This document shows, piece by piece, positions 33,731 to 41,893 of a DNA stretch of 64,000 bases (positions within the stretch are counted from its first letter, which is position 1; each line of letters opens with the position of its first letter). Source of the DNA: Myxococcales bacterium (GTDB lineage Bacteria > Myxococcota_A > Polyangia > Polyangiales > Ga0077539); the NCBI GenBank assembly GCA_013298625.1, contig JAAFIF010000050.1, forward strand, positions 1-64,000, read 5' to 3'. The notes beneath the pieces are model-generated. The model searched no databases, was not told the origin of the DNA, and saw nothing but the letters and a program-made list of their open reading frames with translations. The position numbers were made by a program, and so were the translations under genes.

Positions 33731-35671
33731 GTGCAACGACATGCTTCGCGCTTCGCTCGCCTCGCGCTGAGCGCCCTTTCGATCGCCGGCTGTGCGCAGC
33801 TTCGCCCCGCGACAGATCGACGCGACGTCTCGAGCGCTCCGGACTCGAGCGCGCCCCCCGACGTGATCGGTGACGCGCCCCCCATCGACGCGATGTCCAT
33901 GGACGCCGCGCCCGACGCCGCGCCCGACGTGATGGCCGTGGACACGTTTGTTGCTCCAGACCCGGCGACGATCGAGCCGCCGCGCGCGCTCGCGCCGCTG
34001 AGCGGAGCGCTGAGCAGCACGCACTCGCCCGTCGTGCGATGGACCTTCGGCTCGAGCGCGACCACCGGCGCGCGCGTCGAGCTCTGCGAAGACCGCGACT
34101 GCGCGCGCCCCATCGACAACGTGGCCGTGGCGCCCGGCGCGACGCAAGCGACGCTCACCATCGCGCCCACGCGGCGGCGCGTCTTCTGGCGACTTCGCGG
34201 CCTCGTCGCTGGCGCTCCCGGGGCGCGCACGAGCGCCCCGTGGCTGCTCAACATCAACCCCACCCCGACGCCGCGAGCGCGCTATCAGCGCTCGATGTCG
34301 GACGTCAACAACGACGGCCTCGCGGATGTCCTCGTCGGCGTGGTCGGCGGCATTCAGCTCGGACGCATGAACGCAGGCCGAACGACGCTGCACTTCGGCA
34401 CCGCTGCAGCGCCGGGCATCAACACGACGCCCGACCTGGCCTTCGAGATCAACGGCAGCTGGGACAACATGCGCGGGCCAAACGAGCTTGGCGCGTCCGT
34501 CGCCATTGTTGGCGACATGAACGGCGACGGCTTCGCTGAGATGATCGCGGGCTCGCCCTGCGGCCCGTACAACGACACGACGATGATGTGCGGCGCCGGC
34601 CGTGCGCGCATCGAGTTCGGCCGCGCGACGGGCCCGGCGACGCAGTCCGCTTCGTTTGTGGGCACCACCGGCGGCTCGCGCTTCGGCACGTCGGTCGCGG
34701 GCCTCGCGGACTTCAACGGAGACGGCCTCGCGGACGCCGCGATCGGCGCGCCGCTCGGAGGGACCTTCGGCGAGCTGTGGCTCGTACGCGGGACCGCGAC
34801 GGGCACGCCCACCATGGGCCTCGGACCTGCCCCGAGCGAGATGAGTCTCTCGCGCTACGGCACCGCCGTGGCGAGCGCGGGTGACGTCAACGGCGACGGG
34901 CTCACGGACATCATCGTGGGCGCGCCGAACTCGCAGGGCCTCACGGGGCGAGCGCACCTGGTGTTCGGCAACGCGAGCTGGGTCAGCGGCCCGCCGCCGA
35001 TGACGTTGGTCGCAGTGCGACTGCCCTCTCCCACGCTCATGGGAGCATCCATGTTCGGCGCCGCAGTCTCGAGCGTGGGCGACGTCAACGGCGACGGCTA
35101 CGCAGACGTGATCGTCGGCGCGCCGGGAAACAACAGAGCGTTCGTCTACCTAGGCCGCGCCGACGCGGCGACCGCCATGACGTGGGACATGCTCACGCTC
35201 ACGGGACCCGCCGAAGCAGCGCAGCGCTTCGGATCAGCGCTCTCGGGTGTGGGCGACCTCAACGGCGACGGCTTCGACGACCTTGCGATCGGCGGCGCGA
35301 GCACGACGGACATGATCGACACGCCCGTGCGAGTGTACATGGGCGGACCGATGGGGCTCGCTGGGGCGCGGCCGGAGGTTCCGTTCGTGACGCTGAACCC
35401 CGTCCCTGCGATGACCCTCAACAGCACCACGGGCAAGTTTGGCTCTGCGGTCGCGGGTGGTGGAGACCTCAACGGCGACGGCTTCGCAGACCTCGTCGTC
35501 GGCGCGCCGCTCGCGCCCGCCTTCGCCGACCCCATGTCAGGAACGTGGATCACCATCGGCGGCCGCGTGCTCGTGTACTTCGGCAGCGCGACGGGCTTCG
35601 GCAGCGCCCCGCCCGTCGTCCTGAGCACCACCAACGGTCCCGGAACCCGCTTCGGAGGATCGCTCTCGTGA
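33731..35671 (+). CDS. FG-GAP (integrin-alpha-like) repeat lipoprotein
   Basis: A 646-residue lipoprotein starting at a GTG (33731), which gives a signal peptide ending LSIAGC (about Cys20). An Asp/Pro/Ala spacer (about 25-75) leads to an Fn3-like segment. Seven or so FG-GAP blades follow, with motifs DVNNDGLADVLVG, DMNGDGFAEMIAG, DFNGDGLADAAIG, DVNGDGLTDIIVG, DVNGDGYADVIVG, DLNGDGFDDLAIG and DLNGDGFADLVVG, a complete integrin-like propeller. The gene is followed at 41 bp by a TPR/PEGA protein gene and is probably co-transcribed with it. Confidence 0.88.
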   Translation: MQRHASRFARLALSALSIAGCAQLRPATDRRDVSSAPDSSAPPDVIGDAPPIDAMSMDAAPDAAPDVMAVDTFVAPDPATIEPPRALAPLSGALSSTHSPVVRWTFGSSATTGARVELCEDRDCARPIDNVAVAPGATQATLTIAPTRRRVFWRLRGLVAGAPGARTSAPWLLNINPTPTPRARYQRSMSDVNNDGLADVLVGVVGGIQLGRMNAGRTTLHFGTAAAPGINTTPDLAFEINGSWDNMRGPNELGASVAIVGDMNGDGFAEMIAGSPCGPYNDTTMMCGAGRARIEFGRATGPATQSASFVGTTGGSRFGTSVAGLADFNGDGLADAAIGAPLGGTFGELWLVRGTATGTPTMGLGPAPSEMSLSRYGTAVASAGDVNGDGLTDIIVGAPNSQGLTGRAHLVFGNASWVSGPPPMTLVAVRLPSPTLMGASMFGAAVSSVGDVNGDGYADVIVGAPGNNRAFVYLGRADAATAMTWDMLTLTGPAEAAQRFGSALSGVGDLNGDGFDDLAIGGASTTDMIDTPVRVYMGGPMGLAGARPEVPFVTLNPVPAMTLNSTTGKFGSAVAGGGDLNGDGFADLVVGAPLAPAFADPMSGTWITIGGRVLVYFGSATGFGSAPPVVLSTTNGPGTRFGGSLS

Positions 35672-35712
35672 CGCAGCCATTCGACGTTCGGCATCAGCCG
35701 CAGAGGTCTCCG

Positions 35713-36732
35713 ATGAATCACCGTTCAGCAGCGCGCGCGCTGCTCGCTTCGCTCGCGATCGGCGCCGTGATGGCTCCCGCGCAAGCGCGAGCGCAAGCGC
35801 AGACGACAGCGCCCAACGACGAAGCCGAGACGCTCATCCGCCGCGGCGTCGAGCTTCGCAGCAGCGGACAAGACGCAGAGGCCCTCGCGCTCTTTCAGCA
35901 AGCGTGGACGCTGACGCGCTCTCCTCGCGCGCGGGCGCAGATCGGGCTCGCAGAGCAAGCGCTGGGGCGCTGGATCGACGCAGACGACCACATCGGCGAG
36001 GCGCTCGACGCGTCGTCGGACCCGTGGGTGCTGCGCAACCGCGCGGCGCTCGAGGGCGCGCGAGTGGCGGTGCGACGGCGATTGAGCACGCTCGATGTGC
36101 GCGACGCTCCTGCGGGCGCAGAGCTGTGGGTCAACGGGACGCGACGCGCGACGCTGCCCCTGCGAGAGCCGATTCGGGTGGTGGCCGGCACCGTGGCGAT
36201 CGAGCTGCGCGCGACGGGCTTTCGCACGGTGCAGCGCGACGTGATCGTCGAAGCGGGCGTCGCGGCGCGCGAGTCCGTCACGATGCTCCCGAGCGGCGCA
36301 GAGAGCGCGGGCGGCGCGAGCGGCGCAGGGTCAACCGTCAGCGCTTCAGGCCCGTCCGTCGCGCCATCGCCTCCCTCGCCGCTTCGCACCGCGGGTATCG
36401 CCGCGCTCGCGGCGGGCGGGGCCGTGACGATCGGGGCCATCATCGCCCACGCCGTTCGCGAGAGCACCGCTGGCCGATGGAACAGCGACGACTGCCTCTC
36501 GCCCACCGGCGCCACCCGCGGCGAGACGTGCCCGAGCGAGTGGGCGACGTTGCAAACCACCAGCACGCTCTCGGTCGTCTCGTACGTCGCGGGCGGCGCG
36601 CTCGTCGCGACAGGCGCGGTGCTGCTCGGCCTCGGCTCGGCGCGGGACTCGCGCGAATCCCCCGCGCGGGCGAGCGTTCGATGCGCGCCGGACTTCACGC
36701 GTCCCGGGCTCGTGTGCGGGGCGAGCTTCTGA
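35713..36732 (+). CDS. TPR/PEGA-domain exported protein (paralogue 1)
   Basis: A 339-residue exported protein: signal peptide to about residue 27 (AQARAQA), then two or three TPR-like helical pairs (ETLIRRGVELRSSGQDAEAL, RARAQIGLAEQALGRWIDAD), a PEGA beta-sandwich (STLDVRDAPAGAELWVNGTR... VVAGTVAIELRATGFRT) and two C-terminal hydrophobic segments (about 240-260 and 300-320) around a Cys-containing loop. A paralogue with the same order of domains is at 37989, on the other side of the LCCL gene. Role unknown; a periplasmic scaffold is inference. Confidence 0.82.
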   Translation: MNHRSAARALLASLAIGAVMAPAQARAQAQTTAPNDEAETLIRRGVELRSSGQDAEALALFQQAWTLTRSPRARAQIGLAEQALGRWIDADDHIGEALDASSDPWVLRNRAALEGARVAVRRRLSTLDVRDAPAGAELWVNGTRRATLPLREPIRVVAGTVAIELRATGFRTVQRDVIVEAGVAARESVTMLPSGAESAGGASGAGSTVSASGPSVAPSPPSPLRTAGIAALAAGGAVTIGAIIAHAVRESTAGRWNSDDCLSPTGATRGETCPSEWATLQTTSTLSVVSYVAGGALVATGAVLLGLGSARDSRESPARASVRCAPDFTRPGLVCGASF

Positions 36733-36741
36733 GTCGACAGC

Positions 36742-37875
36742 TCAGGGCATGATCACCAGGCTGCCTGGAAATCTCCCGAAGTTGCTGCTGTTCACGCCGT
36801 TGCGCGCGCTGCCCTGGTAGCGCGCGAAGCCCTGCGCGATGCGCGCCGTGACCACGCCGCCCGTGGCGAGCTGAATGCGTCCCGCGTGCACAGCGGCCGT
36901 GCAGATGGACGAGTCGTCCGTGTACGGACCGCTGCCCCACACGCTGCCAGCCGAGCCGCCGGGCGGGCACCACAGCCGGTGATTCGAGCCATTTTGCCCG
37001 CGAAACTGCGTCGCGGTCGCGCTCCACGTGATGGCCTCGGAGCCCTCGGGCGCCGTCGGCTCTGCAGGCAGCACAGCGTCGAACGAGAACGTCCCAGGGT
37101 ACGTGCCAAAGTTGCTCGAGCGCACACCGTTGGCCTCGGTCCCGGTGAAGTTGGCGCGCCCAGGGTGAACGAACACCGTCACAGGGCCGCCGCTCGCTTG
37201 CTGAATGCGCCCCGCGTGCACGGCGGCGGTGCAGATGGACGAGTCGTCCGTGTACGGGTTGCTCCCCCACACGCTGCCGAACGAGCCGCCCGGCGGGCAC
37301 TGGTGCACGAAGCTCGTCCCGTTTTGTCCGCGGTGCTCTCGCGCGTTCTGCGCCCACGGGTTCGCTCCGCCCGCGCCGCCGCCGATGCCGATCTGCAGCC
37401 CGCCAATGTTCACCCCCTGCGCGTTGACGTTGACCGCAGGAACAGGGATCGCCACGAGCCCCGGCGCCGGCCCTCCCACAATCGTGAAGCTCCCCGGGTA
37501 CGAACCGTAGTTGAGCGACCCAACGCCCCCGCGAATCGTGCCCTGATAAGCCCCCTGGCCGGGCGCGATCTGGATCTGCACCACGCCGCCCGCGGCGACT
37601 TGAATGCGCCCCGAGTGCACTGCAGCCCCGCAAATCGACGAATCGCTCGTGTACGTGTCCGTGCCCCACACGGTGCTCGCCGTGCCGCCTGGCGGACACG
37701 AGAACGCCAACGTCGCGCCGACCTGAGCGCGGTAGGCGTTGGCGTTGGCGTTCCACTGGATGGGAGTCGCCGGAGGCTCTTCGGGCTGGGGGCTGCGCTT
37801 CTTGCAGCCGATCATCGCTGAGGCCAGCACCGCAGAGAGGGTGAGCAGCTTCGTCGCGTGGTCCATCGTCTTCAT
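36742..37875 (-). CDS. Triple LCCL-domain lipoprotein
   Basis: A 377-residue lipoprotein (SAMIGC, Cys24) with three LCCL domains at about residues 35-135, 180-280 and 290-375. Each contains the family core CPPGG then VWG, YT(S/D)DSSIC and AAVHAGRI, ending near GS/NYGSYPGSF. LCCL domains were first described in Limulus clotting factor C and cochlin and are mostly animal and protist extracellular modules; prokaryotic examples exist but three in tandem on a lipoprotein is unusual. Start 37875 has GGAGGAG about 9 nt upstream. It is flanked by two paralogous TPR/PEGA genes, which suggests a joint surface function. Confidence 0.88.
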   Translation of the reverse strand: MKTMDHATKLLTLSAVLASAMIGCKKRSPQPEEPPATPIQWNANANAYRAQVGATLAFSCPPGGTASTVWGTDTYTSDSSICGAAVHSGRIQVAAGGVVQIQIAPGQGAYQGTIRGGVGSLNYGSYPGSFTIVGGPAPGLVAIPVPAVNVNAQGVNIGGLQIGIGGGAGGANPWAQNAREHRGQNGTSFVHQCPPGGSFGSVWGSNPYTDDSSICTAAVHAGRIQQASGGPVTVFVHPGRANFTGTEANGVRSSNFGTYPGTFSFDAVLPAEPTAPEGSEAITWSATATQFRGQNGSNHRLWCPPGGSAGSVWGSGPYTDDSSICTAAVHAGRIQLATGGVVTARIAQGFARYQGSARNGVNSSNFGRFPGSLVIMP

Positions 37876-37988
37876 CACTGTCGTACTCCTCCGATGGGCA
37901 GCGCCCTCGCGCACCCTCGCGACGACCCTTCAGAGCACTCGCCGTGCCATCACCACCCGCTCGCCCTCTCGACGCCGCGTCGCGCGAC

Positions 37989-39029
37989 TCAGAACCGCCC
38001 GTGCACAGCAACGCCGCGCCCCGCGATGGACAGCCCCACGCCCACGCCCGTCGTCACCGCCCCCGCAGCGAGCAACGCCCACCCCACGTCGGTGACAGTC
38101 CCGATGACATCCAGCGTTCGCTGGTCTTCTCGCAGGCGATTCGCACACGCATCGCGATCGGGCGACGCCGCGCCCGGGCACTGCGCCTCGTACGCGCCCG
38201 CGATCGATTGCCCAGCGCCCCACGCGATCACCACCGTCATCGCCGCGACGCCCGTCATCGTCACGCCGACCCACGTCGCCGGATGCGCGCCACGCTCGGT
38301 GAGCAACCTCGGGCTTCGCGCCGCTGCGGATGGCGCAAAACGCCGCGCAGGCTGCCCCACGGTCCCGCTCGGCTCGACCGGGCGCTGCGCTGCGGTCACC
38401 TCCGCCGCGGCCCGCGCAAAGTACACGCGCTCGCGGCCCCCTGGCGCGAGCTCGAGCACCCGCGCGACGGACATTCCTCGAGAGCGATGCTCGACGCGGG
38501 CCGTGCCGGCCACCACGCGCAGAGTTCGATTCGCCGGCAAAACTCCTGCTCGTTCGCCGTCGACCCACAGCTCGGCGCCGTCGTCTCCGCCGACGACCTC
38601 CACCGTGGCGAGCCTGCGCCCCGCCGCGGCCAACGAGCCCTCGAGCGTCGCGCGGTTGCGCTCGACCCACGCGTCGCCCACAGCCGACAGAGACTCTCGC
38701 AACAGCGCCTCTGCAGACGCCCAGCGCCCGATCGCCTGCTCGGCGAGCGCCAACTGCCCGCACGCGCGCGGCGACCGCCGAAGCTCGTACGCCCTGCGCA
38801 ACAGGGGAACGGCAGCCTCGTGCCGCCCGCCCCTGCGCAGCTCGATCGCCTGACGCACCAGCGACTCTTCTTCGTCCGGCGCGACCGCGGATTGCGAGAC
38901 AATCTCCTGTGTTTGCTCAGCGGAAACCGCGCCCTGCCCCAGCGCCACGCGCGCGCTCAGCGCCGTCGCCGCGACGCTCACGAGCGCCGCGCGCCTCGCG
39001 CCCATCCGCACTCCGCCGACGCTGTTCAT
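37989..39029 (-). CDS. TPR/PEGA-domain exported protein (paralogue 2)
   Basis: A 346-residue exported protein with the same plan as the protein at 35713: signal peptide to about residue 32 (SARVALGQ), TPR-like helices (SLVRQAIELRRGGRHEAAV, CGQLALAEQAIGRWASAEAL), PEGA sandwich (VEVVGGDDGAELWVDGERAG... VVAGTARVEHRSRG) and two hydrophobic C-terminal segments. Starts at 39029 and 39005 are both workable; I kept the first. It is divergent from the kinase operon by 158 bp and lies 113 bp downstream of nothing else on its strand except the LCCL gene. Confidence 0.82.
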   Translation of the reverse strand: MNSVGGVRMGARRAALVSVAATALSARVALGQGAVSAEQTQEIVSQSAVAPDEEESLVRQAIELRRGGRHEAAVPLLRRAYELRRSPRACGQLALAEQAIGRWASAEALLRESLSAVGDAWVERNRATLEGSLAAAGRRLATVEVVGGDDGAELWVDGERAGVLPANRTLRVVAGTARVEHRSRGMSVARVLELAPGGRERVYFARAAAEVTAAQRPVEPSGTVGQPARRFAPSAAARSPRLLTERGAHPATWVGVTMTGVAAMTVVIAWGAGQSIAGAYEAQCPGAASPDRDACANRLREDQRTLDVIGTVTDVGWALLAAGAVTTGVGVGLSIAGRGVAVHGRF

Positions 39030-39187
39030 CGCCTCATCACTCGAACCGACACCACTGTACACCGCGCCGCGCGCGCCCTCGGTCGCCCCGTGCAACATGC
39101 GCAACGTGCGCAACTTGCGCACGCGCGGCGGGCGGTTGGTGCACGCGCGCCCCAAATTGTGCACGATCAGCATCGTCCCCCCCACCG

Positions 39188-40558
39188 ATGCTCTCTGCAG
39201 GACGAACCTTCGGTCGCTACCTCATCGTCCGCGAGATCGGTCGCGGCGGGATGGGCGCCGTCTTCGAGGCGAGGCACCAGCAGCTGCACAAGCGCGTCGC
39301 GCTCAAGACCCTGCACAGCGCCGCGCTCGACCCGCGCTCGATCGAGCGCTTCTTGCGCGAAGGACGCGCCGCCGCGAGCCTCGCCCACCCGCACGTCGTC
39401 GATGTGTGGGACGTCGGCGTCGAGGACGGGACGCCCTTCATCGTCATGGAGCTGCTCGACGGAGAAGACCTCGCCGCGCGCATCGCCCGCGCCGCGCCGC
39501 TCTCGGTCGAGGCGACGATCGACGTCGCGCTTCCTGTGCTCGCAGCGGTGGCCGCGATGCACGACAAGGGCGTGGTGCACCGAGACCTCAAACCCGAGAA
39601 CATCTTTCTCTCGAAGGGGCTCGGCGGACAGGACGTCCCGAAGGTCTTGGACTTCGGCGTCTGCCTCGGCGTCGAGAGCGACGCGCGAAGGCTCACGGAC
39701 GGCGGGATCGTCGGGACGCCGGACTACCTCAGCCCCGAGCAGGTCGAGGGCGCCAGCGGCGACCCCAAGAGCGATCAGCACGCGCTCGGCGTGATCTTGT
39801 TCGAAGCCCTCACCGCGCGACGCCCCTACCAGGCCCCCACGCTGCTCGGGCTGCTCGCGGCGATCCGCGACGGGCGAAGGCCCACGCTTCGGGAGCTGCG
39901 CGCGGACGCCCCTGCGGGCCTCGCCGTCGCCGTCGAGCGCGCGCTCGACGTGGATCCATCGCGTCGCTTCGAAGACGTTCGCGCCCTCGCGCGGGCGCTG
40001 ATCGAGCACGGCAGCGACGCCAGGCGCGCCGAGTGGCGCGCGGTCTTCTCGGCGGAGACCGAGCGCCCTTCGACGCCCGCGCCCGCGCCGTCGCGCGTGA
40101 AGAGCGTCGATCCCGCGGTCGCGCCGCTCGCCGTCGCCACGCTGCGCTTCGGCAGCCCGCTCAGCGAGCAACAGCCAGAGCACACACAATCAAGTGAGCC
40201 CCGCAATCGCAGCGCGCGCGCGGCCATCATCGTTGTCGCCGCCGTCGCCGCGACGCTCGTCGCCACCATCTCGCTCATCGCAGCGCGCGAGGCGCCGAAG
40301 GCCCCGAGCGCCCAGCCAGCGCCGGGTCCCCCTCCTGCCGCGCCGCTCGCGCAGCCGCCCCCCGCAGAGCCCGCGCCGCCAGCGCAGCGCGCCCCGACAG
40401 AGCCCCAGAGCAGCCCCTCGATCGTGACGCTCGTCGCGCCCCCAACGCAGCGCGCGGCGACGGCGCGAGGCCGGCCGCGACCACGAGCGAGCGTTCGCGC
40501 CCCATCGGCGACGACGGTCGAAGAGCCCGCGGTCAACGCCGCGCCGATCGTGGACTGA
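39188..40558 (+). CDS. Ser/Thr protein kinase with C-terminal membrane helix
   Basis: A 456-residue Hanks-type kinase. The Gly-rich loop GRGGMGAV, Lys40 in VALKTL, the catalytic loop HRDLKPEN (131-138) and DFG (155-157) are intact, as are GTPDYLSPEQ and the helix alphaE-F features, so it should be active. Residues 290-340 are a linker, a membrane helix spans about 345-366, and the remaining 90 residues are Pro/Ala-rich and presumably periplasmic. It starts an operon: 3 bp to the next kinase, then two overlapping FG-GAP lipoprotein genes. It may signal from a surface or envelope cue. Confidence 0.92.
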   Translation: MLSAGRTFGRYLIVREIGRGGMGAVFEARHQQLHKRVALKTLHSAALDPRSIERFLREGRAAASLAHPHVVDVWDVGVEDGTPFIVMELLDGEDLAARIARAAPLSVEATIDVALPVLAAVAAMHDKGVVHRDLKPENIFLSKGLGGQDVPKVLDFGVCLGVESDARRLTDGGIVGTPDYLSPEQVEGASGDPKSDQHALGVILFEALTARRPYQAPTLLGLLAAIRDGRRPTLRELRADAPAGLAVAVERALDVDPSRRFEDVRALARALIEHGSDARRAEWRAVFSAETERPSTPAPAPSRVKSVDPAVAPLAVATLRFGSPLSEQQPEHTQSSEPRNRSARAAIIVVAAVAATLVATISLIAAREAPKAPSAQPAPGPPPAAPLAQPPPAEPAPPAQRAPTEPQSSPSIVTLVAPPTQRAATARGRPRPRASVRAPSATTVEEPAVNAAPIVD

Positions 40559-40561
40559 CCG

Positions 40562-41893
40562 ATGCGCGCGCAGGTCGCATCGATCATCGCCGGACGGTTT
40601 CGACTCCTCGAGCGAGCGGGGTCGGGCGCGACGTCTTCGGTGTGGAGGGCTGTCGATGCTCGCATCCATGATCAAGTGGCGCTCAAGCTCTTCGTCGCCA
40701 ACGCCGAGAGCAACGCTCGCTGGCGAGGCGAGGTCGCGGCGCTGTCGATCGTGCAGCACCCGCGAGTTCCGTCGCTGATCGCGGCGGGGGGCGACGAGGC
40801 TGACGGAGTGCGGACGCCGTACATCGCGATGAGCTGGACCGAGGGGCGGTCGCTGCGCGAGGCGCTGCGAGGGCCGATGAGCTCGAGCACGGTCCAGCGG
40901 ATCGGGCTCGCCGCGTGCGATCCGTTGACGGCGCTGCACGACAAGGGGCTCGTTCATCGCGACATCAAGCCCGAGCACCTCATCGTGGACCCCGCGCTCG
41001 GACTCGCGCACCTCTCGTTGATCGACCTGGGAATCACCTCGCGCATCCACTCCACGCCCTCGCTCTCGTCCGACGCCATCGTCGGAACGCTCGGCTACCT
41101 CCCCCCCGAACAACTCATCGATCCCCCCGCCGCCGTCGACCCACGCTGGGACGTCTTCTCCCTCGGCTGCGTGCTGTTCGAGTGCGCCACGGGCGTCGCT
41201 CCGTTCGGCGGACGCGACGCGACCGACGCCCTCGCCCGCACGCTCGTCGCCCCCGCGCCGGACCCGCGCTCGATCGAGCCCTCCGTGGCCCCTCCGCTCG
41301 CCGCGCTGATCACCGCGATGCTCTCTCCGCGCGCCGCCGAACGCCCCGCGGACGCACGCGCCGTGTGCACCTCGTTGTCCGCGTTGTCCCTCGCGCCCGA
41401 CGAGCCCGCGTCGCGCTTCGAAGCGCGCGGACACCTCGCCGTCATCGTCGCCCTCCCCGACGCCACGCGGGACGCGCGCGCGACGACCCCGCTGCTCGTC
41501 GCCTCGCCCGAGAGCGAGAGCTGCGTCGAGCGGACCTTGCTGCCGAAGGACGCCCGCGCCCGCGCCCTCGCAGACGGCTCCATCGTCGTGTGGATCGCAG
41601 CCAACGTGCTCGACTCCGCGCTGGCCGTTCGCGCGATTCAGTGCGCGCTCCTGCTCGCGCAGCGCGACCCCGCGGCGCGCTTCTGCGTGGCCCTCTCCGA
41701 AGGGCGCACCCACGCCGGGTGGCCCGCAGGCCCCGCCTTCGAGCGCGCGCTCTCGCTGGTGGTCGACGCCGAGCCCGGCAGCGTCTCGCTCGACCCGGTG
41801 TGCGCTCGCTTCGCGGACGGCGTGATCCCGATGAGCCCGCGCGGCGGAAGGTTCGTCGTGCGCCGCGCGATCGCGGTAGATTGCGGATCGTGA
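40562..41893 (+). CDS. Degenerate Ser/Thr kinase fused to cyclase-like domain
   Basis: A 443-residue protein. The kinase region keeps a Gly loop (GSGATSSV), Lys42 (VALKLF) and HRDIKP. However, the Mg-binding Asn of the catalytic loop is His139 (HRDIKPEH) and DFG is DLG (155-157). It may therefore be weak or a pseudokinase. Residues about 285-443 resemble degenerate class III cyclase-homology domains of myxobacterial kinase/ATPase proteins (DGSIVVWIAANVLDSALAVRAIQCALLLAQRDP... ALSEGRTHAGWPAGPAFERALSL). It follows the active kinase by 3 bp. Its stop overlaps the GTG start of the next gene. Confidence 0.85.
   Translation: MRAQVASIIAGRFRLLERAGSGATSSVWRAVDARIHDQVALKLFVANAESNARWRGEVAALSIVQHPRVPSLIAAGGDEADGVRTPYIAMSWTEGRSLREALRGPMSSSTVQRIGLAACDPLTALHDKGLVHRDIKPEHLIVDPALGLAHLSLIDLGITSRIHSTPSLSSDAIVGTLGYLPPEQLIDPPAAVDPRWDVFSLGCVLFECATGVAPFGGRDATDALARTLVAPAPDPRSIEPSVAPPLAALITAMLSPRAAERPADARAVCTSLSALSLAPDEPASRFEARGHLAVIVALPDATRDARATTPLLVASPESESCVERTLLPKDARARALADGSIVVWIAANVLDSALAVRAIQCALLLAQRDPAARFCVALSEGRTHAGWPAGPAFERALSLVVDAEPGSVSLDPVCARFADGVIPMSPRGGRFVVRRAIAVDCGS

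Noticed and set aside
32819..34957. 712-residue minus-strand frame extending upstream of the zinc-binding protein
   Set aside because: The upstream part opposes the FG-GAP lipoprotein gene and is Arg/Ala shadow; only the section downstream of 33580 has protein-like character.
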